64,000 bases of DNA from Acaryochloris sp. CCMEE 5410 (lineage in GTDB: Bacteria > Cyanobacteriota > Cyanobacteriia > Thermosynechococcales > Thermosynechococcaceae): contig NZ_AFEJ02000002.1 in NCBI RefSeq assembly GCF_000238775.2, forward strand, positions 682,001 to 746,000, written 5' to 3'. Numbering within the stretch: the stretch's first letter is position 1; each line of letters starts with the position of its first letter. A program made the position numbers and the translations under genes. Below the pieces are notes generated by a model. That model saw only the letters and a program-made list of their open reading frames with translations. It ran no database searches and was not told where the DNA came from. Below, in pieces: positions 43,958 to 53,569 of the stretch.

Positions 43958-46900
43958 CTAATTGCTAAAATACTTCTGCTCGATATAGGCAATTTTCCCG
44001 GCACTCAACCTGAGCATATACCACCCCGTTTCAGTGCCATCAGTGTTCACGACTTCGCCAACAATATGGTAGTTCTTCTTTCGGTATTGCCTTGACAGGC
44101 GCTTGGCATCCTGACGAGGCTCACTGCGTACTTTAGCCCAGTCTTTAATGGTGCTTTTTGTCATTTTTTTAACTTTTGTTTTAATCGGCTTAACGTGAAA
44201 TTCGCCTTCACCACCAATATTTTTGGGATGACCAGCGGTTGAGTCAGGTTGCGCGATTTCTTCTTCAGGTAAGTCGAGTTTGTCACGAAGCTTAGATACT
44301 GAATAACCATCTAACTCATCAGTAATGCTTTTCTTTAAGGAGTTGTCCCCACTAACTTGAGTCAAAAGGAAGGTTTTACAGGACTCGATTGGGTTCTGAC
44401 GAATCAAGCCACATAGTGCCAGCAAAACCCGAGCCTTCATGGGAGCTGTCTCCATTTTTACGAGAGTTTCAACTGAGTCCTTGATGAGTGCGAAATCAAG
44501 GTATTTGTCGGCTACGGTTCGCCTCCAGCCGGGAACCCCCAGGTTTTCCATAAATTTTAAGCGCTTAGAGTCATCATGAAGCATCCAGTCTTGGTAGATC
44601 ACAAGTTTCGACGACTGATACTTAGCCTCTAAAATAAGCAACGGATAAAAAGCGTCACGGTGCTTTTTACTCATATCATCCGCAGCCAGTCTGGCAGAGC
44701 GGCAGTCATCACCACTATTTAAAACACCCATAAGCACATGGGCTGTTTTAGTGAACTTGTTTGCCGTAAGGATGTCATTCTTATACTGGTTTAGCAATGT
44801 ACGGTAGAGAAGTTTAATAACGAATTCTGCATTAGTGCTAGCTACCTCTTTAATGCGGTCCTGCATTTCTGCGAAGCAAGTAACTGGATCGTTTGCCCAG
44901 CTCTCAATAACTGCTTTGAGAGCACCAGAAGGCTCTTTACCATGACGAACATAAGTGAGTTTTGGGCCAGCAACATGAGGATCAGCTAGTGTAATAAAAT
45001 CCAACTCGCCAGTATCTTCTTTGATTGCACCTATATCAGCTGATGTAATTGAGGACTGGGCTCCAAGAACCTCCGCTCTCCCTTGGGCTTGGTCGTCCAA
45101 TTTTGAGGCAAGACTTCCATGCTTCTCAATGTATTTCCTAATGCCTTCTCGAATCTTTTCCTGATTTTCGGTAGTTTTTGTATCAACTACCGTATCAAGA
45201 TCAAGGATGTTCTCTTTTTTCATCAACTTCTTAAGTTTTTTCTCGTCAACCCTATTCGATGCAGTTAGACAAGCACGCAACAACACCTTGGGCTTCAGCC
45301 CCTTCTTCTCTTCCATGTTGGCGAAAATTTGTTCAAAGAACAGGGCAAAGACACGCGCGTTTGTTCCTTCTAATTCTATCGGAACTACATCTTTCTGATC
45401 GATCGACTTCTTGCCCCCGTCTTCAGTAACTTCTGTACCGCCACCAGCGAATTCAATCTCGGTAGATTCACCGTGGCCAACGGCCATAACCTGAGTGATT
45501 TTGCCGTCAAGGCCATACTTCTTCGCTAGTTCTTGGAAGCCACCACGGATGAGAGATTTTACCTTCTCTATAGCATGACCCTCAATGAGATAAACCTTAA
45601 TTTTGTCGTTTTGGATGACCTTGTTAACATGCTCATGGCGAATAAAAGCACCATTATGATCGTAAAGAGAATGCAAAATAAGAGTTAGTGGTTTGTCCTT
45701 TACGGACAGATCAGCCTTTAGCTTATCGAGCGAGGTCTTGGGAAACTTATGAAAGTTTCGAATGTCTTTTAGAACGTTCTTGTAGTCCTCGATCTTGGCT
45801 CCCTCTTCATGCACAAGTTTGATGAAACATGTAATTTCTTTGCCCTTAGAGGTTTGTAGGTTGGGCTTCATCTCATTGAAGTACTTGATGAACTCCTCAG
45901 CAACTTTGCCAGAATCAGTGTCAACTAACTGAGTGAATACATTAGTTGGTACAACAAGCTCGGTTCGTTGCCCAAGGAGACCATGAATTTTCTGAAGCCA
46001 GTCTCCGTAGTAGATAGCTTTTTCCAATGTAGTCTGTGGTGCCAGTCGAACGGTTTTCTCCCCATTAAGTTCGCCATTGAGTCCTTCACAATAGGCCTTC
46101 ATATTACGAAGGTCTTCTTTACTATTTTTACCTTTGTCAACGACATCCTTGAGTTTGAATAGGTCTAAGCCGTTCAGCCGCCAGTCGATAATTTGCCAGA
46201 TGGTGTTGCGTTCTTCTTTTGCAAATCCCTCCACATTGGCCCAGTCCATCTGCTCAGCCTTCCGATGGGTTTCGAATTCTCCGACTGTCAGGTCGAGAAG
46301 ATCGCCTTTTTCTTTACGGTCCATCTGCACCGTATCCGGGCTAGTTTTTAAGAAGGGCCGATCAGAAGGGGGGAATCCTTGAATAAGGTCCGTTTTTGCC
46401 TCTATAAATTTGGCCTCTCCCTCTGCAGCAGGGTAATAGGTCTGCATGATGGGGTTTATTCGCCCTTGCCTTTGCTGTAGGACTTGTACATCTGATAGAT
46501 CGATGTTGTCTAAGTCTTCCTGGCGACCTTTCCTCTGCTCAGGCGTAACCTTTTGGAGATCGGTAGATGGACCATTGGGTTGAAGCTGCATTGGTTTAGC
46601 GTTTGCCTCAAATTGACCATGCAGCAGTTCATCATTTTTTCTAAACTGACTTTGCCTTCTCACCGCTCCAGCATTCTGCTGAATGACATGGGTCAACTCA
46701 TGGGCAATCAACTCCTGCCCTGCTCGATTTTCAGGCTGATATGCCCCTTGTCGAAAAAAGACATCTTGCCCCGTCGTAAATGCCCGAGCCTGAATCGATT
46801 GATTTAACTGGTCTGACTGAGTATCTGTATGTACTCTCACCCCACTAAAATCTGCACGCATCGCCTGACCCATTGACTGTTGCAACCCTGCATTCAATGG

Positions 46901-47413
46901 TTGTCCACTCCCTCTCGCTTGATTGATAGCAGACTCTAAATCCGATGATGCCTCTTCACCTGCTATTGTTTGCTTTCTCTGGATAGCAGCTTGAAAGCCT
47001 TTCGCGGACATTACCCCTTCTAAGCCGTTCTCGCGCTGAATCGACTGCCTTATATTGTTTTCTTTTGAATTAGGGGGATTTATGGTTTGCACTACTTGAG
47101 ATGCAATCCGATCTGCCTCTCGTTCATACTTATCTCCTGGCTGCCCAAGCGTCAATTTCCGTTGAAGCCAGGGTTTTGGGTGTAATGGACTGGACTCATC
47201 ATTCTCAAGTCTAGGTGGACCCATTTGTATCATTGAAGTACCCAGCCGCTGGAACTTCCTCAACCGCTCAGCATGTTCAGCTAAACCCTCTTCATTCGAC
47301 TTGGCTTGAATTGCCGGAGGCTGCACTGAAGACTGAACTTTAGAAGATCGAGGAACAGGGTTATAGGAAGACTGGGCGGCTCGTTTCTTATGAACGTATT
47401 GATGAGTTCTCAT
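43958..47413 (-). CDS. Large DUF4157 protein with caspase/CHAT-like and SH3 regions
   Basis: This is a 1151-residue protein. A Lys/Gln-rich leader holds the PWLQRKLTLGQPGDKYEREADRIA segment (about 81-105) that usually precedes DUF4157. The DUF4157 domain itself (about 165-250) reads FSGVRVHTD, ARAFTTGQDVFF and ELIAHELTHVIQQ, with HELTH at 238-242. DUF4157 is widely linked to extracellular contractile injection system cargo. Residues 575-720 may form a caspase/CHAT-like fold: QVMAVGHGES gives His647, and KVLLRACLTAS gives Cys715. The C-terminus (about 1092-1151, KVRSEPRQDAKRLSRQY and ETGWYMLRL) is an SH3-like domain. No injection system genes lie in the window. Confidence 0.8.
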   Translation of the reverse strand: MRTHQYVHKKRAAQSSYNPVPRSSKVQSSVQPPAIQAKSNEEGLAEHAERLRKFQRLGTSMIQMGPPRLENDESSPLHPKPWLQRKLTLGQPGDKYEREADRIASQVVQTINPPNSKENNIRQSIQRENGLEGVMSAKGFQAAIQRKQTIAGEEASSDLESAINQARGSGQPLNAGLQQSMGQAMRADFSGVRVHTDTQSDQLNQSIQARAFTTGQDVFFRQGAYQPENRAGQELIAHELTHVIQQNAGAVRRQSQFRKNDELLHGQFEANAKPMQLQPNGPSTDLQKVTPEQRKGRQEDLDNIDLSDVQVLQQRQGRINPIMQTYYPAAEGEAKFIEAKTDLIQGFPPSDRPFLKTSPDTVQMDRKEKGDLLDLTVGEFETHRKAEQMDWANVEGFAKEERNTIWQIIDWRLNGLDLFKLKDVVDKGKNSKEDLRNMKAYCEGLNGELNGEKTVRLAPQTTLEKAIYYGDWLQKIHGLLGQRTELVVPTNVFTQLVDTDSGKVAEEFIKYFNEMKPNLQTSKGKEITCFIKLVHEEGAKIEDYKNVLKDIRNFHKFPKTSLDKLKADLSVKDKPLTLILHSLYDHNGAFIRHEHVNKVIQNDKIKVYLIEGHAIEKVKSLIRGGFQELAKKYGLDGKITQVMAVGHGESTEIEFAGGGTEVTEDGGKKSIDQKDVVPIELEGTNARVFALFFEQIFANMEEKKGLKPKVLLRACLTASNRVDEKKLKKLMKKENILDLDTVVDTKTTENQEKIREGIRKYIEKHGSLASKLDDQAQGRAEVLGAQSSITSADIGAIKEDTGELDFITLADPHVAGPKLTYVRHGKEPSGALKAVIESWANDPVTCFAEMQDRIKEVASTNAEFVIKLLYRTLLNQYKNDILTANKFTKTAHVLMGVLNSGDDCRSARLAADDMSKKHRDAFYPLLILEAKYQSSKLVIYQDWMLHDDSKRLKFMENLGVPGWRRTVADKYLDFALIKDSVETLVKMETAPMKARVLLALCGLIRQNPIESCKTFLLTQVSGDNSLKKSITDELDGYSVSKLRDKLDLPEEEIAQPDSTAGHPKNIGGEGEFHVKPIKTKVKKMTKSTIKDWAKVRSEPRQDAKRLSRQYRKKNYHIVGEVVNTDGTETGWYMLRLSAGKIAYIEQKYFSN

Positions 47414-47491
47414 TACAAGCTTCCATATTCAAGCAGGCACTGATATTCTCTCTCGAATATAAGCTCCTATCGCCTTTCACACAATGAGATG

Positions 47492-47715
47492 GGACGGAAG
47501 AGATGTCCACCTTAGTAGGTCACCCCCCTTGTCTGGAACAGGCCCAACAAACCTGGTGCATCGATATGCTGATGTGGGGAGTGACCCTCGATAATTTGTG
47601 CTTATTGACAGGATGGATACTTGAACAGCTCCACCCCTATGACCAACGAGCCAAAGAGAAAGGGGCTTTGGAACAATCAACGCGTTTGGATCAGAAGCCA
47701 TCCAGCAAAGATTGG
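47492..47715 (+). pseudogene. tetR 3'-end remnant (right copy)
   Basis: This fragment repeats the last 73 or so codons of the TetR-recombinase fusion at 31390-32601 (TWCIDMLMWGVTLDNL and LHPYDQRAKEKGALEQSTRLDQK). It has no start and its stop codon is lost (TGG for TGA). It is the tetR part of the right-hand direct repeat. Confidence 0.85.
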
Positions 47716-47812
47716 GATGGGCGGCTACCTACAGGCTTTCAGAGGGGGCATCAGCAATGACAAAGTGCCGAGTTCGATCAATGGTTAGCCATCCCTCTTG
47801 ACGCAACAGTCC
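47492..47812 (+). repeat. Right copy of the ~320-bp direct repeat
   Basis: It pairs with 32381-32700 in the same orientation at close to 90% identity by eye. Here the crp gene is whole and tetR is only a 3' remnant; the left copy is the mirror case. Confidence 0.85.
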
Positions 47813-48367
47813 TAACAATCGGGTAATCGTCACTCGTGTTGTGCCTAGCAGGTTAGCGAGCTGTTGATGGGTCAAGCGCACCTCTAAACGCACACCATCC
47901 GGCGTTACATGTCCTACTTCCTGTTTCAGCATCAATAACAGCTGCACTAAGCGATCGTATACCCGTCGTTGGCTGATCATCGCTAAGATGGCCTCGGTTT
48001 GCTGCAATCGCCGACTCAATTGCTGGAGAACACCCTGGGCTAATAATGGGGAACTTTCTAGCTCCACCTGATTGAGACGCATTAGAACAACATCAGTCAG
48101 GGCGAACGCTTCGTAGGGATTCAGCTGTGTTAAGGGCAAACCAAAGGGCATTGCTGGGTAGACAAAACCTAAAACAGCTTCATCACCAGATGCGAACAAG
48201 GTCCCTAATTGCACAATTCCTCGACAAACAATCCATAGGTCCTGCGGTCCCATGGGTATAGTGCTTCCACTTTTGAAGTCATATGTATGTCGTCCCTGAT
48301 AAGCTTCTTCAAAAACTTGACGCCAATCGGTTGGAGCTGGCGACACGGATACCTGAGTTTGCAGCAT
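47729..48367 (-). CDS. Crp/Fnr-family transcription regulator
   Basis: The 212-residue protein has an N-terminal cyclic-nucleotide-binding-like beta-barrel (about 25-110, YDFKSGSTIPMGPQDLWIVCRGIVQLG) followed by a dimer helix and a winged helix. The recognition segment LTHQQLANLLGTTRVTITRLLGLLRQEGWL is NtcA-like. The barrel lacks the full RxS phosphate cassette, so cyclic nucleotide binding is doubtful. Its 3' end is part of the duplicated segment, and a remnant of the same gene lies at 32.6 kb. Confidence 0.88.
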   Translation of the reverse strand: MLQTQVSVSPAPTDWRQVFEEAYQGRHTYDFKSGSTIPMGPQDLWIVCRGIVQLGTLFASGDEAVLGFVYPAMPFGLPLTQLNPYEAFALTDVVLMRLNQVELESSPLLAQGVLQQLSRRLQQTEAILAMISQRRVYDRLVQLLLMLKQEVGHVTPDGVRLEVRLTHQQLANLLGTTRVTITRLLGLLRQEGWLTIDRTRHFVIADAPSESL

Positions 48368-48476
48368 CTATTAGCAATGAATGAGGTGTAGTGATCTGAC
48401 TACAGACTAAGAGACACTGCTAAAGCACAGGTAAATTCGGGGTTGTGAACAGATTAAGCTCTGCCCCATAAAAATT

Positions 48477-49145
48477 CTATAGGGATGCCACCGAGGTCTT
48501 CGCTTGTAAAGAAGCCGGATCGACCGTGGCCAGTTGCCCCTGGTTTAAAGTCCAACATCGATCGGCAATACTGACGAGTTCTGCCGGATCATGGGTGACA
48601 ATCAATAAGCTCCAATGCTGTTTGAGTTTCCCTAGCAGGGCCACCAGCTGCTGTCGCATAGACCAATCGAGGCCTGCGGTGGGCTCATCTAGAAGTAGAA
48701 GATGAGGCTGACGAATTAACTGGACTGCCAAAGCCAAACGCCTCTGTTGACCACCACTCAAGGATTGAGGAGACGTAAAAAGAGATAGGTCCCCTAACCC
48801 TACTTCCGATAGGGCTTGATGGACCTGTTCTGATCCTAGTTCGGGGTGACCAATGCGTAATTCCTCCAGAATGGTGCCCCCGCAAAAATGCCGCTCTGGG
48901 AATTGAAAGACTAGACCGGCCAGCTGCTGTAGATTATTGGGTTTGAGTTCTTGCTGACGCCAATAGAGGTCACCGGAGGTCGGTGCCGCTAAGCCCGCCA
49001 CTATTTCTAACAGGGTACTTTTCCCGGAACCGCTCGGACCAATCACTAGCCCCAGCTGTTGAGGCGGGAGTTCCAAAGTGACTGCCTTGAGAATTGCAGT
49101 TGAAGTTGCCGCTGGATGATAAAGGAGTTGTTTTAATCGAAGCAT
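48477..49145 (-). CDS. ABC transporter ATP-binding protein (EcfA/CbiO-like)
   Basis: The 222-residue ATPase has Walker A GPSGSGKST, a Q-loop in AGLVFQFPERHF, signature LSGGQ, Walker B LLLLDEPT, and the switch His in LLIVTHD. The Q-loop sequence FQFPERHF is like energy-coupling-factor and cobalt/biotin ATPases. Plant plastids have related soluble NAP-type proteins. No permease is adjacent, so the partner is unknown. The ATG at 49145 is chosen over a TTG six codons earlier. Confidence 0.85.
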   Translation of the reverse strand: MLRLKQLLYHPAATSTAILKAVTLELPPQQLGLVIGPSGSGKSTLLEIVAGLAAPTSGDLYWRQQELKPNNLQQLAGLVFQFPERHFCGGTILEELRIGHPELGSEQVHQALSEVGLGDLSLFTSPQSLSGGQQRRLALAVQLIRQPHLLLLDEPTAGLDWSMRQQLVALLGKLKQHWSLLIVTHDPAELVSIADRCWTLNQGQLATVDPASLQAKTSVASL

Positions 49146-49308
49146 TCTTTTAGCGTAATGCAATCAACTACAATCAGGAGCAGGTTTGAGGGTTGTACCA
49201 TTCCCCTTTATATCAGCATGCCCAATCGAGAAGATGTTACTTGCTGACCCTAGGGGACAAAGAAGCGGCTCTTGTTAATCTTCTGGCTCGTCGTGTTGTT
49301 TTTAGTCT

Positions 49309-49755
49309 ATGAACATTCAGTTTCGTGAATTTAATTCGTTTGATTTATGGCTTTGGCTAGAATTTGAAACCGTCTTGTCGGAACAGGAGAAACAATACTT
49401 AGAAGAAGTCTTTGATTCCTGGTTTTTTCTGGGGAAATTGGGGGGGTTTAATGCCGAGAATTTACAGGTGCAAGATGCTGGCTATGAATTGAGCTATCTC
49501 CAGTATGAACTAGAAGCTAAAGATGGCAATTTGATGGCTCTAATGCACAATATGGGGGAGATTGAGTATGAAGGCTGCTGGGCACGGTGCTGGTTTGATT
49601 TGGGTACTAGCGATGCGATCGCACTAGATGTCCTACTCAATGCCTTGCAGCAATTCAACACAGAGTTTATCGAAATTAAGCAGCTATTGATCGGGGGTGA
49701 AAACGAAGATTGGCCCCTGCCAGAACATCGGGATCGGTTCTACCAAGAGCCTTAA
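49309..49755 (+). CDS. DUF3531 family protein
   Basis: The 148-residue soluble acidic protein starts MNIQFREFNSFDLWLWLEF and has SWFFLGKLGGFNAENLQ and WARCWFDLGTSDAIALDVL, which I recognise as DUF3531. The family is shared by cyanobacteria and plant chloroplasts. I know of no defined function. It is divergent from the ABC ATPase and convergent with prs. Confidence 0.82.
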   Translation: MNIQFREFNSFDLWLWLEFETVLSEQEKQYLEEVFDSWFFLGKLGGFNAENLQVQDAGYELSYLQYELEAKDGNLMALMHNMGEIEYEGCWARCWFDLGTSDAIALDVLLNALQQFNTEFIEIKQLLIGGENEDWPLPEHRDRFYQEP

Positions 49756-49779
49756 AAAAAGCGCAAACGAGTCTAGCAG

Positions 49780-50775
49780 CTAGCGGAACATGCTACTCAC
49801 AGAACTATCTTCATGCACCCGCCAGATGGTCTCACCTAGTAGACTAGCCACGGATAAGACTCGCAGTTGGGGGAAATGACGCTCTGGGGGGATCGGGGTG
49901 GTATTGGTGACCAGCACCTCTTCGAACAGCCCCGTTACGGATAAACGCTCCACCGCAGGGGGGGAGAAAATGGCATGGGTTGCACAAGCATAAACCTGGC
50001 GAGCCCCTTCTTCTCGCAGTAGTTTGGCTCCAGCGGAGATGGTGCCTGCCGTGTCAATCATGTCATCCACTAAAACGGCCGTTTTCCCTTTGACATCACC
50101 GACCACATTCATCACTTCGGCCACATTATGGGCTTGGCGGCGTTTATCAATAATGGCTAATGGGGCATCATCTAGTTTCTTAGCGAAGGCACGGGCTCTA
50201 GCGACACCCCCCACATCAGGGGAAACAACCACTAGGTCAGGCAATTCTTTCCGGGCTAAGTAATCCAAGAGCACGGGAGACCCATAAACATGATCCACCG
50301 GAATATCAAAATAGCCTTGAATCTGAGCGGAGTGTAAATCCATCGCTAGAACGCGACTGGCTCCTGCTTGGGTAATTAAGTTGGCGACCAACTTGGCCGT
50401 AATGGATTCTCGACCGGCTGTCTTCCGATCGGCCCTTGAATATCCGTAGTAAGGCAGCACTGCCGTAATTTGCCTGGCAGAAGCCCGTCGACAGGCATCA
50501 ATAATAATCAGCAACTCCATCAAATTGTCATTGACGGGGTGGCAGGTGGGTTGGATCAAATAGACATCACAACCCCGAATTGATTCTTGAATTTGGACAT
50601 ACAGTTCGCCATCAGCAAAGCGCTTGCGAACCATGGGGCCCAGATCAACGCCTAGGTAGCGGGCCACTTCTTGGGCCAGGGAAACATTGGCAGAACCGGA
50701 GAAGATTTTCAGCCGATTATTCTCAGCAACCAGAGGCAGAGGAGGTTGCAGAGTTAGAGTTGCAGGACGGATCAC
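49780..50775 (-). CDS. prs: Ribose-phosphate pyrophosphokinase (PRPP synthetase)
   Basis: The 331-residue enzyme makes PRPP from ribose 5-phosphate and ATP for nucleotide, His, Trp and NAD synthesis. Features are FSGSANVSLAQEVARYLG, KRFADGELYVQI, the YYGYSRADRK segment, and the PRPP-binding loop VLVDDMIDTAGTI. VMDLH-type AMDLHSAQIQGYFDIPVDH supplies the ATP/metal site. The GTG at 50775 has GGGGA six bases upstream and gives the cyanobacterial N-terminus (VIRPATLTLQ). An upstream in-frame GTG is less likely. Confidence 0.95.
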   Translation of the reverse strand: MIRPATLTLQPPLPLVAENNRLKIFSGSANVSLAQEVARYLGVDLGPMVRKRFADGELYVQIQESIRGCDVYLIQPTCHPVNDNLMELLIIIDACRRASARQITAVLPYYGYSRADRKTAGRESITAKLVANLITQAGASRVLAMDLHSAQIQGYFDIPVDHVYGSPVLLDYLARKELPDLVVVSPDVGGVARARAFAKKLDDAPLAIIDKRRQAHNVAEVMNVVGDVKGKTAVLVDDMIDTAGTISAGAKLLREEGARQVYACATHAIFSPPAVERLSVTGLFEEVLVTNTTPIPPERHFPQLRVLSVASLLGETIWRVHEDSSVSSMFR

Positions 50776-50905
50776 TACGAGTCCCCAAAACACATTCTAG
50801 GCAATCTTAGCATCCCAAATTGCCCTTAGTACGGTTGAAAATTGTGAGTTTTAATTAAATTCCTCCGAGGGATCCTAATATCCCTCAAGTACTAGGTAAA
50901 AAAGC

Positions 50906-52219
50906 TTAGGAACGACCTGGACGGCGCTTTTGTAGGAAATCGGGGATATCGAGATTTCCCCCTCGTGTGGGAGGTCGCTGAGTGACGGTTTTGGGGGCTG
51001 CTTTTTGCTGTTGGGTGGGCGCGGCGGCTTTTGCTTTGGGTTTTGCTTCTGATTTACGAGGTGGAGTCCCGGCATCGCTGGAAAAACCCGTGGCAATCAC
51101 GGTCATTTTGATCTCACCTTGAAGGGACTCATCAATGACGGCACCGAAGATAATATTGGCACTGGCATCGACGACTTCGTAGATGGTTTCGGCTGCGGTA
51201 TTCACCTCATGAAGGGATAAATCATGGCCACCGGTAATATTAAAGACCACTCCTTTCGCTCCTCGAATTGAGGCATCTAATAGGGGAGAATCAATGGCTG
51301 CGATCGCAGCTTCCTTTGCCCGAGATTTACCCGATCCCACACCAATGCCCATCATGGCTGAGCCTGCATCTGCCATGATCGCTTTGACGTCTGCAAAGTC
51401 CACATTCACCAAGCCGGGGACGTTAATAATATCGGAAATACCCTGAACACCTTGCCGAAGAACATCATCTGCAGTCTGAAAGGCTTCCTGCACAGGGGTT
51501 TGTTCAGCAATGACCGACAGAATCTTATCGTTGGGGATCATAATGAGTGTGTCAACCCGAGTTTGCAAGGCAGCGATGCCTTCCTCAGCTTGATGGCTGC
51601 GACGCCGTCCCTCAAACGTAAAGGGACGAGTAACTACCCCTACAGTGAGTGCTCCCATCTCTTTGGCAATTTCAGCAATAATGGGGGCCGCACCGGTTCC
51701 AGTACCCCCTCCCATGCCGCAAGTAATAAAGACTAGATCAGAACCGGCTAGGGCTGCAGCAATATCATCGCGAGATTCTTCTGCTGCTTTTTGGCCAATG
51801 GCAGGGTTGCCGCCTGCCCCGAGACCACGGGTGAGCTTTTGGCCCACCTGAAGACGCTTTGCTGCAGAGGATTGAGTTAAGGATTGGGCGTCGGTATTAA
51901 TCGACCAGAATTCCACCCCTGAGACGTTACTGGCGATCATGCGATTAACGGCATTCCCGCCACCGCCGCCAACCCCAATCACTTTAATGGTGGCTGCACC
52001 ATGTCGAACAATATTGTCGTCTTCCATACTCACATCCTTACGGGGTGCAGATGGGGGAGCGCTATCTTCAAAGTCAAAAATATTCTCTAAACTATCCTGA
52101 GACGCTGCGTCAGAACTTTCCCCCGTTCCCCCTAATTGATCCACAGGCCCACCATTCAGGCGGTCGTCATTTTCATTCATGAATAGGGAATCTGTAAAGG
52201 TTTGATCTGCAGGCGCCAT
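50906..52219 (-). CDS. ftsZ: Cell division GTPase FtsZ
   Basis: The 437-residue tubulin homologue forms the Z-ring. After an acidic N-terminal extension of about 65 residues comes the GTPase domain: [18 protein letters not shown], signature [10 protein letters not shown], and T7 loop [15 protein letters not shown] with its catalytic Asp. A Lys/Pro/Ala-rich linker leads to the C-terminal partner-binding peptide [11 protein letters not shown]. It follows ftsQ by 167 bp, the usual ftsQ-ftsZ order in cyanobacteria. Confidence 0.97.
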   Translation of the reverse strand: MAPADQTFTDSLFMNENDDRLNGGPVDQLGGTGESSDAASQDSLENIFDFEDSAPPSAPRKDVSMEDDNIVRHGAATIKVIGVGGGGGNAVNRMIASNVSGVEFWSINTDAQSLTQSSAAKRLQVGQKLTRGLGAGGNPAIGQKAAEESRDDIAAALAGSDLVFITCGMGGGTGTGAAPIIAEIAKEMGALTVGVVTRPFTFEGRRRSHQAEEGIAALQTRVDTLIMIPNDKILSVIAEQTPVQEAFQTADDVLRQGVQGISDIINVPGLVNVDFADVKAIMADAGSAMMGIGVGSGKSRAKEAAIAAIDSPLLDASIRGAKGVVFNITGGHDLSLHEVNTAAETIYEVVDASANIIFGAVIDESLQGEIKMTVIATGFSSDAGTPPRKSEAKPKAKAAAPTQQQKAAPKTVTQRPPTRGGNLDIPDFLQKRRPGRS

Positions 52220-52386
52220 TTTGACTAGTTATGAACAGCAAAAAAAGGATGGGCAATCTTCGTTACTCAACTATAGGACAAGTTCCTCCAAAAACCAATT
52301 GAGCGATATTGGCTGTAAACCTCTTGATTCTGACGGGTAAAAACCCGTTTCACTAGGTTTTAGAAAAACAGAAGTTTTTCTTAAGG

Positions 52387-53313
52387 TTAAGGACTGGGTT
52401 GGGGTTGCTTCCGTAATTCTAGAACGGGACTTTCAGGATTCTGGATGTCAATGTAAACAATCTGCTTCGGATCGACAGATTTAGGCAAGGTTCGCATTTC
52501 ATCTAAGGCCTGAAGTTGCCGATCAAAATTGTCACTAAATGGACCAATATGAATCTGGCCCAATTTGGTTTGCAACATCAGTTTATTGGGGTTTTCCCAA
52601 TTGAGATGTTTAATCTGAACGGGACTCGTCTCCATTGAGGCGTACATCTGCAGCCATTGTTGTTGTTTTTGACGGTCAATGGAAACAAGTTGCGTCGCTG
52701 AATCGACAGGGGAATTGTCTGAAGTGTCCTCATTGGCTTCAGGTTGTAAATAGCCTTTTAAGGTGAGTTTGGGAAGTTGATGGGGTTTTTCCAGTTTGGG
52801 ATAACTATCAGCGGGTAGAACGACGCCCCGCTGATCTAATAACCAAACATTGGCCGGCCCCAAGGTGGTGGAATCAGCTTGACCAGGCTTTAGGACGAGG
52901 GTGCATCCTTTACATTCCGTCATGGCCACCGGGGGTAATTCTCGCACGACCACATTGACCCTAGGAGGAAACAGCTTCCGCGTCACAATCACATGGCTAA
53001 CATGGGCGTTGTTTTTCAACTGAGCAATCAAGGTTTGAGGCTGAAAGCGAATTAGAGAAGTCGGAAATTGTAGCACCATCAGGTGTTCCAGGGTCTGGCT
53101 GTCGATGGCTTCATTCCCCGTTAGGGTGACTTGATTCGATTGTTGAATTTGCCATTCAGGTTGGCAGACTGCCCATCCCAATCCTACCGTCATGCCTAAG
53201 ATGATCAATGTCCGCCAAGCACCGCGCCGAAAATTTTGTTTGCGCTGGCGAATGAGCTGCTGCTGTCGATCTCTGATATTGACGATTTGAGGTTCGGGGG
53301 TTGAATCAGTCAT
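52387..53313 (-). CDS. ftsQ: Cell division protein FtsQ
   Basis: This is a 308-residue bitopic protein. A basic cytoplasmic part (to about 30) is followed by one TM (TLIILGMTVGLGWAVC). A POTRA domain (about 58-130) reads NQVTLTGNEAIDSQTLEHLM and NNAHVSHVIVTRKLFPPRVNVVVRELPPVA. The FtsQ beta-domain follows (LLDQRGVVLP). It recruits FtsL/FtsB partners to the septum. The ATG at 53313 is preferred over the TTG three codons before. The C-terminal part has an extra acidic insertion (EANEDTSDNSPVD). Confidence 0.9.
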   Translation of the reverse strand: MTDSTPEPQIVNIRDRQQQLIRQRKQNFRRGAWRTLIILGMTVGLGWAVCQPEWQIQQSNQVTLTGNEAIDSQTLEHLMVLQFPTSLIRFQPQTLIAQLKNNAHVSHVIVTRKLFPPRVNVVVRELPPVAMTECKGCTLVLKPGQADSTTLGPANVWLLDQRGVVLPADSYPKLEKPHQLPKLTLKGYLQPEANEDTSDNSPVDSATQLVSIDRQKQQQWLQMYASMETSPVQIKHLNWENPNKLMLQTKLGQIHIGPFSDNFDRQLQALDEMRTLPKSVDPKQIVYIDIQNPESPVLELRKQPQPSP

Positions 53314-53569
53314 GTTGCTCAAAGATTAGAGGGGCTGGACTTTTGAAGATATCGATGATCTTCGGAATCATTGGATGAAACGAATGTTTAGGGCATCTTT
53401 TCAATTAAAAACTGCCTGATTCGTGCTGGCAAGAGCATAACGATTATGGTGGGGATTCGCTAGGCTCTCTGACTTCGCTAAGCTAGAGGTCCGGGGTCGA
53501 TGCCCGTTTGTAGTTGATGTATTGCAGCGAGCGGGAAAGATACAAATATCCCGCTATCAGGTCCACTTC

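Noticed and set aside
53455-53520. tRNA-like T-arm segment (GGTCCGGGGTCGATGCCCG) before msrP
   Set aside because: No matching acceptor stem, D-arm or anticodon arm could be folded around it.
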